DNA from: Cyanobium gracile PCC 6307
Lineage (GTDB): Bacteria; Cyanobacteriota; Cyanobacteriia; PCC-6307; Cyanobiaceae
Reading direction: 5' to 3'
Assembly: GCF_000316515.1 (NCBI RefSeq)
Contig: NC_019675.1
Coordinates: 186,001-250,000, forward strand
DNA length: 64,000 bases
Shown: in pieces, positions 52,122 through 62,600 of the stretch
Layout: each line of letters opens with the position of its first letter
Numbering within the stretch: the first letter of the stretch is position 1
Translations under genes and position numbers: made by a program
The notes under the pieces: model-generated
The model's database searches: none
What the model saw: only the letters and a program-made list of their open reading frames with translations
Told to the model about the DNA's origin: nothing

Positions 52122-53803
52122 CCATCTACGAAGACACCAACTCCAAGCCTCTACTCGATCTGCTGGATCGGATCCACAGCGGCGACATGGTGTTGCCCGA
52201 TTTCCAGCGCGACTTCGTCTGGGAGCCCAGTGCCACCCAGGCACTTATCGTCTCCATCGCTAACAACTACCCGGCCGGCAGCATCCTCCGGGTCCGCGAC
52301 CTTCAGCGCGCTTTCTCCAGCCGTGAGTTTGAAGGTGCTCCACTGCCCACCACTGAGCACACCTTCCTCGTGCTCGACGGCCAGCAGCGGCTCACCTCGC
52401 TCTACCAGGCCTTCTATGGCGTTGGCGATCACCGTTACTACCTTGACATCCGCGCCCTCATCGACGGTGCCGACTTTGAGGACGCCATCGGCTACCTCAG
52501 GCGCACTAAAGGTGCCGTGGCCAGGCGAGAGGCGTTTGTGCTGCAGGCTGAACAGCTGCTCTTGCCGCTGTCTGTACTCCACAAGGGCAGTACCGGCTTC
52601 TCCAGGTGGGCTTCCCAGGTAGCTCGCACCCGCCAGGGCGCTGAGCGCGACCAACTGGAGGATCAGCTGCAGGAGCTGGAAGCTCGGTGGATCAACCGCA
52701 TTGACCAATACGTCTTCCCTGTCGTCACCTTGTCTGCCGAAACCGAGCCGGCAGCCCTCTGCACGATCTTCGAAACGCTGAACCGCACCGGCGTGAAGCT
52801 CAGCGTGTTCGAGCTGCTCACCGCTCGCTTCTGGAGTCAAGACCTCAAGCTGCGCGAACTCTGGGATCAGGCCCGCAGCGATCACCCGCTGATCGCCCAC
52901 TTCGATGTGGATCCTCACTACGTGCTGATGGCCATCGCCCTGGCCGGCGGCAACACCCCGAGCTGCAAGCGCGGCGACGTGCTCAACCTCACCGCCGACA
53001 CCGTCACCCAGTGGTGGCAGCCGGTGATTGAGGCCCTGGCGCTCTCCCTCACGATCCTCCACGACGACTGCTGGGTGCTTGAGCCTCGCTGGTTGCCGTT
53101 CAACACCATGCTCGCTCCCATGGCTGCTGCCCTCGCACGAGCTGGCGCCACCAGGGGCGTTGCAGTTGGTGCCCAGCGGGAGCAGATCAAGCGTTGGTTC
53201 TGGTGCTCGGTGTTCAGCCAGGCCTACGAGAGCTCCCCCAACACCCAGAGCAGCCGTGATGTGGGAGAGCTGATCCCCTGGCTCAGGGATTCAGCGGCAC
53301 CGGCTCCCGAAAACGTGCGCAGTTTCCACTTCAACCCCGAGCAGCTGCGCGATGTCACCCCCAGGCAGCGCTCCCTCTACCGCGCCACCATCTGCCTGAT
53401 CCTCGCCAGCGGCGTACGCCCTCTCGATTTCCACAGCCGTGCCGTGCTCAACGATCAACTCCTGGTCAGCAGCGGCATCGACGATCATCACATCTTCCCA
53501 GCAAAATACCTGGAAGACCGCGGCATTGAGTCCCGTCCTCGCGACTGCGTACTCAACCGCTGCCTGATTGACAGACAAACCAATCAGCGCATCAGCTGTC
53601 GCGCTCCATCCGACTACATGGCGGAGTTGCGCGATGAGCTGGGTTTCCCCATGGCGATGGTGCTCGGCAGCCACTTGATTCCCCATGGGGGCGAGTCGGG
53701 ACTTTGGACCGACTCCTTTGAGCAGTTCCTGCAGCAGCGGCTGGAGCTGATCAGCTCGGCCATTGGCGAAGTGACAGGCATGATCTATCCTTTGGATGGG
53801 TAG
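52118..53803 (+). CDS. DUF262/HNH (GmrSD-type) restriction-like protein
   Basis: 561 residues. The N-terminal DUF262 half has VLPDFQRDFVWEPSATQALI and the DGQQR motif LVLDGQQRLTSLYQAFYG near residue 87. DUF262 binds or hydrolyses nucleotides in GmrS-like proteins. The C-terminal half carries an HNH-like core: SGIDDHHIFPAKYLEDRG, then CVLNRCLIDRQTNQRISC (HH..N..N), the DUF1524-type nuclease seen in GmrD. Single-chain GmrSD proteins cut DNA with modified bases in relatives. It starts with AAGGAGG 8 bases upstream and an ATGA overlap with the methylase, so it belongs to the same operon. The modified-base specificity is a guess. Confidence 0.85.
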   Translation: MTIYEDTNSKPLLDLLDRIHSGDMVLPDFQRDFVWEPSATQALIVSIANNYPAGSILRVRDLQRAFSSREFEGAPLPTTEHTFLVLDGQQRLTSLYQAFYGVGDHRYYLDIRALIDGADFEDAIGYLRRTKGAVARREAFVLQAEQLLLPLSVLHKGSTGFSRWASQVARTRQGAERDQLEDQLQELEARWINRIDQYVFPVVTLSAETEPAALCTIFETLNRTGVKLSVFELLTARFWSQDLKLRELWDQARSDHPLIAHFDVDPHYVLMAIALAGGNTPSCKRGDVLNLTADTVTQWWQPVIEALALSLTILHDDCWVLEPRWLPFNTMLAPMAAALARAGATRGVAVGAQREQIKRWFWCSVFSQAYESSPNTQSSRDVGELIPWLRDSAAPAPENVRSFHFNPEQLRDVTPRQRSLYRATICLILASGVRPLDFHSRAVLNDQLLVSSGIDDHHIFPAKYLEDRGIESRPRDCVLNRCLIDRQTNQRISCRAPSDYMAELRDELGFPMAMVLGSHLIPHGGESGLWTDSFEQFLQQRLELISSAIGEVTGMIYPLDG

Positions 53804-53862
53804 ATCTGCCACATAGCTGCATATCTTTTTCATCATATTCATCTTTACGCCAGGCCAAACCG

Positions 53863-54552
53863 ATGACAGATCATGCCTCCCATCCGATCCTCAGCTATCC
53901 AGAGGAAGCTCGAATTGCCTATGTCTCCCTCTTGGGAGAGCTCTGCTATGTCGATCGTCAGTTCGATGACCAGGAACGCATGCAGCTTGAACAGCAGATG
54001 AATGTGCTCGATATCTCGGATCAAGGAAAGGCGCGCGTCTATGCTGCCGTCTATGACCTGAGAGACTCACACAGAGAGGCCATCATCGCTGGCATCAAGG
54101 CTCTTTCTGATTCGGATCTGCGCTTCACGCTGATCACAGATCTGTTCATCATAGCCCTGGCCAACAACTATATCTCGGTCGAAGAGCAGGATTACGTCTT
54201 TGAGATTGGCCGCAAGCTCGGAGTAGAAGATGAGCAGATCAAGGCCATCAAGCAAGTTCAGTTTGGCCTCTGGCAACTCCGGAATACTCCCAGCGATTCT
54301 GACTCATTTAAAAAGCTCATCAAGGAATCTGCGGCAAACCTGGCCGGAGCCGGTGTTCCCATCGCGGCGGTGGCCGCCTCGGGCTCTGTATTCGGCCTCA
54401 GCGCCGCTGGTATCACCTCCGGTCTCGCAGCCTTGGGTGCGCTGGTTGGCGGCGGGATGTTGGCTGGCACAGTCCTCGTTGTTCCCGCCATCGCCGTAGG
54501 CTCAGTTTGGGGCGTCAAGAAACTTGTTGACCTTGTGACCAAATCGGACTAA
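53863..54552 (+). CDS. TerB-like protein with a glycine-zipper membrane segment
   Basis: 229 residues. Residues 1-140 look like the TerB (tellurite resistance) all-helical domain: RIAYVSLLGELCYVDRQFDD, RFTLITDLFIIALANNYISV, and acidic metal-like residues (DEEQ, ISVEEQDYV). From about 160 the protein turns into a Gly/Ala-rich hydrophobic run: GAGVPIAAVAASGSVFGLSA, AGITSGLAALGALVGGGMLA, then GTVLVVPAIAVGSVWGVKKL, with GxxxG-like spacing. That could insert in a membrane. DNA is visibly more AT-rich than its neighbours. TerB domains occur in phage-defence and stress systems; the membrane tail suggests an effector, but that is inference. Confidence 0.65.
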   Translation: MTDHASHPILSYPEEARIAYVSLLGELCYVDRQFDDQERMQLEQQMNVLDISDQGKARVYAAVYDLRDSHREAIIAGIKALSDSDLRFTLITDLFIIALANNYISVEEQDYVFEIGRKLGVEDEQIKAIKQVQFGLWQLRNTPSDSDSFKKLIKESAANLAGAGVPIAAVAASGSVFGLSAAGITSGLAALGALVGGGMLAGTVLVVPAIAVGSVWGVKKLVDLVTKSD

Positions 54553-54558
54553 TCCACT

Positions 54559-54579
54559 CTCCTAACTCCTAACTCCTAA
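54559..54579 (+). repeat. Three tandem heptamers, CTCCTAA
   Basis: CTCCTAA occurs three times head to tail between the TerB-like gene and the next small gene. It resembles the short tandemly repeated repetitive (STRR) heptamers known from filamentous heterocystous cyanobacteria. It may hint at the source of this cassette. Confidence 0.7.
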
Positions 54580-54595
54580 CCCCATCGACAGAGAC

Positions 54596-54943
54596 ATGAC
54601 CGACTCTTCCATGACGCCAAGTGAACCCAGGACGTCCGGGGCCCTGCTAGCTCAGGGGCTGATCGATAATCTTCCAGTGATTATTGATGGCCTCAAGGAG
54701 GTCTACGCCCTACGAACCAAAAAGCAGGCTTTCCAGGCAGCTCTTCAGTCGCGCTGCGCTGAACTCCAGATCAACAGTCAGAACTTTTCCTCCCTGGTCC
54801 AGGGGCTCACGGAACTGTCCAAGAGCGATGGAAGCGATGAAGAAACCAAGGCCATGTACCGCGAGATGATCCGCAGTCTCTTTGACCTATTCGCAACTCG
54901 CTCGCGAGACTCTGGCGCGTTTTCCGAGTTCATGAATTCCTGA
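54596..54943 (+). CDS. Small orphan protein in the TerB cassette
   Basis: 115 residues: MTDSSMTPSEPRTSGALLAQ, GLIDNLPVIIDGLKEVYALR, TKKQAFQAALQSRCAELQIN, then LTELSKSDGSDEETKAMYRE and a final FATRSRDSGAFSEFMNS. It is predicted helical and soluble, without membrane segments or known motif. Composition and codon use match the TerB gene 43 bases upstream, not the high-GC host genes, so the two look like one imported unit. Function is unknown. Confidence 0.65.
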   Translation: MTDSSMTPSEPRTSGALLAQGLIDNLPVIIDGLKEVYALRTKKQAFQAALQSRCAELQINSQNFSSLVQGLTELSKSDGSDEETKAMYREMIRSLFDLFATRSRDSGAFSEFMNS

Positions 54944-54951
54944 GACGAGCG

Positions 54952-55209
54952 ATGTGGGGGATCAATCCTGTTGTTGTTGGCCAGATCCTGGGTGCCACTA
55001 TCTTGAAAGACATTCTTTCCAGCAAGCATGGTGCTCCAAAGATCATTCGAGACAAGATCGCTGTTTACGCTGCAAATAAAGATATTGCCATGGCCAAGGC
55101 TATGGCGCGTTCAGTTGCTCAGCAAGAAGCAAAGCTTTATACCGAGCTAAAGGATCAATTGCGGGGGCAACTGCCAGAAGACGAGTGGAGACAGATCTTT
55201 TCGGAGTGA
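54952..55209 (+). CDS. Second small orphan protein in the TerB cassette
   Basis: 85 residues: MWGINPVVVGQILGATILKD, ILSSKHGAPKIIRDKIAVYA, ANKDIAMAKAMARSVAQQEA, then KLYTELKDQLRGQLPEDEWR. The N-terminal 20 residues are mildly hydrophobic and the rest helical and charged. It starts 8 bases after the previous small gene, so translation is likely coupled. Three genes (TerB-like plus these two) form a compact AT-richer cassette inside the island. No family is recognised. Confidence 0.6.
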   Translation: MWGINPVVVGQILGATILKDILSSKHGAPKIIRDKIAVYAANKDIAMAKAMARSVAQQEAKLYTELKDQLRGQLPEDEWRQIFSE

Positions 55210-55447
55210 TGGTGCTCAGCAGCTCAGCCGTCGCCTCGGTGGTTGCCGCCGCTGGGTGGCGGTCGGTCGCACCGGTGAGCGACTGGATCTGGCCGCCACA
55301 CCATGAACAGCGCCCATACCACCACCATGCAGCCCATGCCTTTCGGCAGATCAGCGGCCAATCCGACCCAGGCCGGCCTGGCGAATTGCTTAAACGCTCG
55401 ATCTGGGCAATGATGCGTGCATCTGCACAACCAGCCCAGGTTCTCCG
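55210..55447. other. Intergenic stretch between the TerB cassette and the Xre-RES pair
   Basis: 238 bases with no gene I can support. It should carry the promoter of the toxin-antitoxin pair, but no clear -35/-10 pair stands out. GC content returns to the high host level just after the small gene ends, which marks the right edge of the AT-richer cassette. Confidence 0.4.
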
Positions 55448-55822
55448 ATGCCTCCTGCCCTAGCTCCGCTCCCCCAGGAGCCGCTCACCAAGTCCGATGC
55501 CCAGTTGGTGGCCGAGGCCTGCAATCGTGCGGCCCAGGCTCTGGGCCTCACGCGCGACGAGCTGAGCGCCGTGGTGGGCAAGCACCGCACCAGCATCGAA
55601 CGCACGGGCTTGGATCCCAGTACCAAAGAAGGCGAGCTGGCGCTGCTGTTCGTGCGGGTCTATCGCAGCCTGCATGCCCTCATGGGTGGCGATCAGGCCC
55701 TGATGCGCCACTGGATGGAGCAGCCCAACCTCCACTTCGGCCAACAGCCGCCGCGTCAGTTGCTGGCGCGCGTGGAAGGCCTCACCCGCGTTGTCAGCTA
55801 CCTCGATGCCCTCCGCGGCTGA
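55448..55822 (+). CDS. Xre/MbcA/ParS-type antitoxin (DUF2384)
   Basis: 124 residues. LTKSDAQLVAEACNRAAQAL, GLTRDELSAVVGKHRTSIER (HTH-like), LALLFVRVYRSLHALMGGDQ and ALMRHWMEQPNLHFGQQPPR, then LARVEGLTRVVSYLDALRG. The last block (M..W...PN..FG..P...L...EGL..V..YLD) is the DUF2384 signature, which caps RES toxins. It should neutralise the RES protein and repress the pair through its HTH. The toxin ATG lies 17 bases before its stop, so the two are coupled. Confidence 0.9.
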   Translation: MPPALAPLPQEPLTKSDAQLVAEACNRAAQALGLTRDELSAVVGKHRTSIERTGLDPSTKEGELALLFVRVYRSLHALMGGDQALMRHWMEQPNLHFGQQPPRQLLARVEGLTRVVSYLDALRG

Positions 55823-56567
55823 TTGCCAGGCTGCCCCCCTGCTCCCTCTTACGGGGGCGCTGGTTCGCATCACCGATCGACAGGGCGAAAGCGGCACCGC
55901 TGATCTGGTGGATGGGCTCCTGGAACAGGCACGCCTGGAGCAGCTGATCGACACGGTGAAGCCGCCGATTCCCTGCGACTGGGCTGATGCTTCCGAAGGC
56001 CGGCCGATGCCGTCGCACCCGCTGTTGCTGACTCCCTTTCGCTATCCGCCCCTGATCAGTGGCTCTCGCTTTGGGCGCCCGCACCAGCGCCATCTCTTCT
56101 ACGGGGCGCGATCGCTGGAGACGGCTCTGGCCGAGCGCTCCTTCCACGCCCTGCGGATGCTGGAAGACTCGCCGCTGCCCGAAGGTGCCCGCCTTCAGCG
56201 CCTGCAGACCGCCTTCTCGGTAGAGATCACAGCGAAACGCGGCCTGTCGTTGCAGACCCACCTCACACCCGAGGCCCTGTCTGCCATCACGGATCCCAGC
56301 AGCTACGCAGCCAGTCAGCGCTGCGGCGATGCCATGCGGGAGCGCGGCGTTCAGGCCTTCGAAGTGCCGTCGGCCCGCTCCCCCCAGACGCCTCCTGTGG
56401 TTGGGGTCCTCACCCCCTATGCCTTCAGCAGCACGCCGTTCGATTTCCAGGACTGGACTCTGGAGATCAGCGCCGAAGGGGTGACGGCTGTGTCCTTTGC
56501 AGGGGGGCTCAAGGGAACCTTCGCCAGGGAGCAGTTTCTGGTGGACGGGCGCTGGCCCGTGCCGTGA
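55806..56567 (+). CDS. RES-domain toxin (NAD+-degrading type)
   Basis: 253 residues. The RES core is FRYPPLISGSRFGRPHQRHL, FYGARSLETALAERSFHALR and, near the end, YAFSSTPFDFQDWTLEISAE. The R-E-S residues are the Arg of FRYPP/SRFGRP, the Glu of LETALAE and a downstream Ser. RES toxins consume NAD+ by an ADP-ribosyltransferase-like fold and stop growth. ATG 55806 overlaps the antitoxin gene; a TTG at 55791 is a weaker alternative. It ends 92 bases before the giant helicase. Confidence 0.9.
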   Translation: MPSAADCQAAPLLPLTGALVRITDRQGESGTADLVDGLLEQARLEQLIDTVKPPIPCDWADASEGRPMPSHPLLLTPFRYPPLISGSRFGRPHQRHLFYGARSLETALAERSFHALRMLEDSPLPEGARLQRLQTAFSVEITAKRGLSLQTHLTPEALSAITDPSSYAASQRCGDAMRERGVQAFEVPSARSPQTPPVVGVLTPYAFSSTPFDFQDWTLEISAEGVTAVSFAGGLKGTFAREQFLVDGRWPVP

Positions 56568-56571
56568 GCAG

Positions 56572-56608
56572 GTGGTTCCATGCAGGGCCTGCATCCATGC
56601 AGAACCAC
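56572..56608. repeat. Nested inverted repeats after the RES toxin
   Basis: Outer arms GTGGTTC (56572-56578) and GAACCAC (56602-56608) enclose a second inverted repeat, ATGCAGG (56580-56586) with CCTGCAT (56588-56594), plus an ATGCA echo (56597-56601). It can fold as a branched hairpin but has no T-run. It lies between the toxin stop and the giant helicase start and could attenuate transcription or serve as an operator. Confidence 0.55.
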
Positions 56609-56659
56609 TGGCAATACTGAGATCTCGCCTATCCTGAAGATCCAGAGTCTGGCTCGATC

Positions 56660-59600
56660 TTGCTCCCCTCCGTTGTAGCCAGCGAGCTGGAGCAGGTGGC
56701 CGCCGACGCCATCCGCACGGCCTTTCACCCCACCACACCCGGTTTCGCGGGGTTGATCGATCGCTTTCTCGACGATCGCGAGCGCCTCTTCAAGGGGCCC
56801 TACGTGACGGTGGCGCTGCCCTTTCACCAGGGCTCCAGCCGCAACTGGTTCCCCCAGATTCCCCTGCCGTTCCCGCCCTACCGCCACCAGGAGAAGGCCT
56901 TCGATCGGCTGTTGCCCGGCAGTCCGCGCAACACCCTGGTGGCCACCGGCACCGGCTCCGGCAAGACCGAGTGCTTCCTGCTGCCCCTTCTGGAGCACTG
57001 CCGCCAGCAGCACGCCCAGGGCATCCGTGGCATCAAGGCGATCCTGATCTACCCGATGAATGCCCTGGCCACCGACCAGGCCCGGCGCCTCGCCGATCTG
57101 ATCCACACCATCCCTGCCCTGGCGGGCCTGCGCGCCGGCCTCTACATCGGCTCGGACGATGAGGCGAAAACGGCGGCGATGACGGCCTCCAGCGTCATCA
57201 CCGACAAGGACGCCCTGCACAAGGCCCCACCCGACATCCTGCTCACCAACTACAAGCAGCTCGACTATCTGCTGATCCAGCCCCACGTGCAGAGCCTGTG
57301 GGAGCACAACGGCCGCCTGAGCGATGGCACCAGCGTGCTGCGTTACTTAGTGGTCGACGAGTTCCACAGCTTCGATGGCGCCCAGGGCACTGACCTGGCC
57401 TGCCTGATCCGCCGCCTGCGCGATCGCCTCCACTGCCCCGGCGAGGAGCTGGTGTGCGTCGGCACCTCGGCCACCCTCGGCGGTCCCGAGTCGCGAGAGG
57501 CCATGCTCACCTACGCCGGCCAGATCTTCGCCAGCCGGTTCGAGTCCGCCGCCCTGATCGAAGAGGAGCGCCTCAGCCCCGAGGAGTTCTTCACCGGTCA
57601 CACCGCCTATGGCGATCCCGACAACGGCGGCCTGTTCGCCTTGCCACTGCCCGGCCTCGACGCCGTCGATCGGCTCGACCCCGAACACGCCACCGCGGCT
57701 GAGGCCTACATCGCCACCCAGGCGGCCCTCTGGCTGGGCGACACCCTCCCTTCTCCACCGGAAGGCAACGTTCACGACGACGGGTGGCGCCTGGCCCTGG
57801 GCTGGCAGCTCGGCACCCTGCCGGCCGTGCACAACCTCGTGCGCCAGGCCGCCGGCACCTGCTCGATCGAGGAGCTGCTGGAGCGCTTCTCCCGCCAGCT
57901 GGGTCTGGGGGATCGGTATCCCCGCCGCTACCGCGTGTTGCTCCTGGAAAGCCTGCTGGCGCTGGTGGCCCATGCCCGCCGCTCCACCACCAGGCTCGAT
58001 GGTCAGGCGGTGGTGGTGCCCTGGCTCAACCTGCGCGTGCAGCTGTGGTTGCGGGAGCTCAAGCGCATGGTGGCCTCGGTGGAGGCCGAGCCCCAGCTGC
58101 GCCACTCCGATGATCTGGCCGGCAGCGACATCAGCCTGCACCTGCCGGTGGTCCATTGCCGCGACTGCGGCGCCACCGCCTGGACCTCCACGGTGCTCAA
58201 TTCCGGCAGCAACAGGCTGGATCGGGCCAACAACCTCAGGTCCTTCTACAAGGCCTTCTTCTCCGGCGCCCCCGAGCTCCGCTACCTCTTCCCCCAGGGC
58301 CCCGCGGCCAGGGCCGACAGCTGCAGTCACCAGCTCTGTGCCTCCTGCCTGTCGTTCCACCCCGCCAAGGAGCTGGTCGAGGCGACCCCCACGGGCGCCT
58401 TGCCCGTCTGCCCCACCTGTCAGAGCCGGGAGCTGGTGCCGGTCGACATCCCCGACTGCAGCACCGTTGACGAGCACAACCACCCGCGCGTCAGCCGCGA
58501 CTGCCCCTACTGCAACGCCCAGCAAGGCCTGCTGTTGATCGGCTCGTCAGCCGCCAACCTCACCAGCACCTGGAGCGCCTCGCTGTTCGCCTCCGCCTTC
58601 AACGGCGACAAGAAGCTGCTGGCGTTCTCTGATTCGGTGCAGGATGCCGCCCACCGCGCCGGCTTCATTGCCGGCCGGGCCTACCGCACCTCCTTCCGCA
58701 CCGCCCTCACCACCACGGTGCAGCAGGCAGATGGCCCCCTGCCGCTCGATGCGCTCCAGGAACGCTTGATCAGCCATTGGCAGCAGCGCTTCCCCAACCC
58801 CGTCGACTTTGCCGCCACCTTCATTCCCCACGACCTGGAGTGGCTCAGCGAGTGGGATGCCCTCCAGCAGCAGCTCACCCCAAGCCTGGAGGCCAGCGGC
58901 ACGCTGATGCGTTATGGCTGCGATCGGCTGCGCTGGGACGTGGCGGCCGAGTTCGGCTACCGCGCCCGTCTGGGCTCATCGGTGGAGCAGGCCGGTGCCC
59001 TGGCCGCCGCCGCGGATCCGGCCGCCGTGAACAAGCTGCTGCCGGGCCTGCTCGGCCGGCTTGAGAACGAGATCGAGCCCCTGCGTGGCCTGCGCCTCGG
59101 CCAGCTGCAGCAGTTGGTGGTGGGCCTCCTGCAGCACCTGCGCCAGCGCGGTGGGCTGGCCCTTCCCGAGCTGGTGGGCCGCGAGGGCAAAACCAGCGAG
59201 TACCTCGACAGCGGTGGCGAGAACACTTACCCCTTCAATCAGATCCCGTACCTCCCCGGTTTCGGGCGCAACTCGACCCGGCCGATCTTCCTCACCAGCT
59301 TCCGCGGCAAGGGGCGCTTCGAGCAGCTGGTACGCGAATCCGGCCGCCCCACCTGGGCCCAGCACTGGCTGCTCCGCACCCTCTCCCCAGCCGCCCCCCT
59401 CGACGCCGAGCAGCAGAAGGAAGCCCTTCATGCCGTGGTGGACGCGCTCGGCCAGGCCGGCCTGCTGCTGCAGTTCAGCGGCCCGCGGAACGAGCGGATC
59501 TGGGCCATCCCGCCGGCGGTGATCACGGTGAGCAGTGAGGCCCACGCAGTGCGCTGCGAGGACTGCGGTGACAGGCACAGTGTGCCCACTGAGCAGCTGA

Positions 59601-62600
59601 GCCTCTGGGATGGCCTGCCCTGCCAGGTGCGTCATTGCGCCGGCCGCTACCGGCCCGATCCCCGCGGCGGCCTGCAGCTCTACCGCCGCCTCTACCAGCG
59701 GGGTGAGGTGCATCGCATCGTGGCCCGTGAGCACACCGGCCTGCTTGAGCGCGGCGATCGGGAGCGGCTGGAAACCCAGTTCATCCGGGGTGAATTCCGC
59801 AGCGATCCCAACTTGCTTTCGGCCACCTCCACCCTGGAGATGGGCATCAACATCGGCGATCTCTCTTCGGTGCTGCTGGCGTCGGTGCCACCGGAGCCCG
59901 CCAACTACCTGCAACGCATCGGCCGCGCCGGCCGCCGCGATGGCAACGCCATGGTGGGCACCGTGGTCACGGGCACCGCCCACGACCTTTACTTCTTCTC
60001 CGATCCGCGCGAGATGCTGCAGGGGCAGGTGAATCCGCCCGGCTGCTATCTCGATGCGGCCGCCATCCTGCGCCGCCAGCTGCTCGCCTACAGCCTGGAT
60101 CGCTGGGTGGCCAGTGGCCTCGATCACCTGGCCCTGCCCCGCAAGCTCAAGCCGGTGCTCGATGCCGTCGAGAAAGCCAGCGCCGGCAGCATTCCCGAGC
60201 AGTTCCCCTACACCTGGCTCGGCTGGGTGCAGGCTCAGCAGCTTGATCTGCTGGAGCGTTTCTGCGCCTTGTTCGGCGAGGAGCTGCAGCCCGCCAGCCG
60301 CCGCGATCTGGGCCTGTTCCTGCTCACCCCCGCCGCTGGCGCCGGAGGAGATGGCGCCTTCGATGCGCCCTTCGCCGCCCCCTTCGCGGAAGAGCTGCTG
60401 GCCCGCCTGCGTGATCTGGTGGCCGAGCGCAAGCGCCTCGGCGCCGAGGCCCGCAAGCTGCGGGAGCGCTTCAACAAGCTGTGCGAGCGCCCCGACGACG
60501 GCCTTACCCCCGAGGAGCGGGACGCCAAGGACGCCATCCGCCGCGAACAGTTCGCCTACAACCAGCTGCGCAAGGACCTCGACAGCCGGCCCCTGCTGGC
60601 GATGCTCACCGATGAAGGCTTCCTGCCGAATTACGCCTTCCCCGAATCCGGTGTCACGCTCAAATCCGTGCTCTGGCGCAAGTTGCCGGGCCGCTCAGGT
60701 GAGGGGCGAAGCGGTGCAGGCCGACGCAGCGAGGAGCTGCCGCCGCTGAGCTACGAGCGCCCCGCCAATGTGGCCATTCGCGAGCTGGTGCCCGATGGCC
60801 AGTTCTATGCCCAGGGCCGTCGCGTCAAGGTGGATCAGGTCGATCCCAACCTCAACAAACCGGAACGCTGGCGCTTCTGCCCCTCATGCTCCTACACCAG
60901 CCGCGAGACCGAGGACGACTTCACCCGCAAGGAGTGTCCCCGCTGCGGCCACAGTGGCTACGCCGATCACGGCCAGATCAAGGAGATGGCTCGCCTGCGC
61001 CAGGTGCAGGCCACCACCGAAGACGCCCGCAGCCGCTTCGGCGACGACTCCGACGAGCGCAATCCGCTCTTCTTCCACCGCGAACTGCTGATCGTTCCCG
61101 ACCACAGCCGCCGCGAGATCTCATTGGCCATCGCTGATGAAGACTTCCCGTTCGGCGCGGAGTACCTGGCCAGCACCACCTTCCGTGAGATCAACTTCGG
61201 CGAGCAGGCGGTGGTGGGCGCCACCCATGCCATCGCCGGCAAGGCCCTCAAGGTGAAGGGCTTTGAACTCTGTCGCCACTGCGGCAAGGTGCAGCACGGC
61301 CCGCCCAAGGCCACCAACCACACCTGGGCCTGCAAGTACCGCGACAAGCCTGACGACGCCCAGCTGCGCCAGCTGCTGTTCATGTACCGGGAGTTCAACT
61401 CCGAAGCCCTGCGTTTCCTGCTTCCCGGCGCCAGCTTCTGGGATGAGGCGGGCCAGCCCTCCTTCATCGGTGCCCTGCACCTGGGCCTGCGCCAGCGTTT
61501 CGGCGGCAAGGTGGATCTCCTGCAATCCGCCCTCGGCGAAGAACCCCAGCCCGGAAGCCAGCAGCGCAAGACCTTCCTCTACCTGTTTGATTCGGTGCCC
61601 GGCGGCACCGGCTATGTGCGCCAGCTGATCGAGGCCGGAGCCAAGGATCTGCGCTCGGTGTTCGAGCAATCGCTGCAGACCCTGCAGGCCTGCTCCTGCA
61701 GCGATGGCTGCTACCGCTGCATCTTCATGTACCGGCAGCGTTTTGATCGCGAACGCACCAGCAAGCGCCGTGCGATCGAGCAGTTGCAGTCGATCCTGCG
61801 CCGCTGGGACGACCTGCACCCCACCGACAGCAGCCTTTCGGAGGTGGTGATCAACACCCGCGCCGAAAGCGAACTGGAACTCCGCTTCATCGAGAAGCTG
61901 CGGGAGGGCAAGGGCGCTCCGCCAGGCGTCACCGTCACCCTGCGGGACGACTTCATCAAGGGCAACAAGGGCTACCTGCTCACCTTCAGCAGCGCCCAGG
62001 GCCACAACGGCAGCCCAGCCCTGGTGAGCTGGAAGGTGGAGCAGCAGGTGCCGATCGGCGAAGCCGAAGGGGTACGCGCCTTCTCCCGTGCCGACTTCCT
62101 GCTCACGCCCACCGCTGGCGGTAAACCAATCGCCATCTACACCGATGGCTGGGAGTATCACCGCGGCCGATTGGCCACCGATGCCGAGCAGCGCATGGCC
62201 CTGCAGCGCAGCGGCCGCTATCTGTTCTGGGCCCTCAGCTGGGACGACGTGGTGGAGGCTCTGCCTACCGCCCAGCTGCCGCTCGATCCCAATGGCCTGA
62301 CGGTGGGGGTGATCCCGGCCTTCGCCAGCAAGCCCGAAACATTCATCGCGCGTTGGTGGCCCCCTGGGCTTCTGGACAGCCTGTCTGTGCCGCCGCCGCT
62401 GATGCCCCGCCAGGCCCAGCTGGCCAGCAGCCTGCAGCTGCTGATGGCCTACCTCGCCAATCCCTCCGAGGCCCTGTGGCAGGGTATGGCGCAGCAGTTC
62501 TGCCTGGCCCAGGCCTCGCCCCTGGCGATCGATTCCCCTGAACTTACGGCCGCTGCCGAGACCTTGGCGCTGGGGGCGCACGTCCAGGAATGGCAAGGCG

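Noticed and set aside
55224-55430. Minus-strand small frame with one hydrophobic block
   Set aside because: Partly protein-like, but no ribosome site and no partner; too short and too biased to support.
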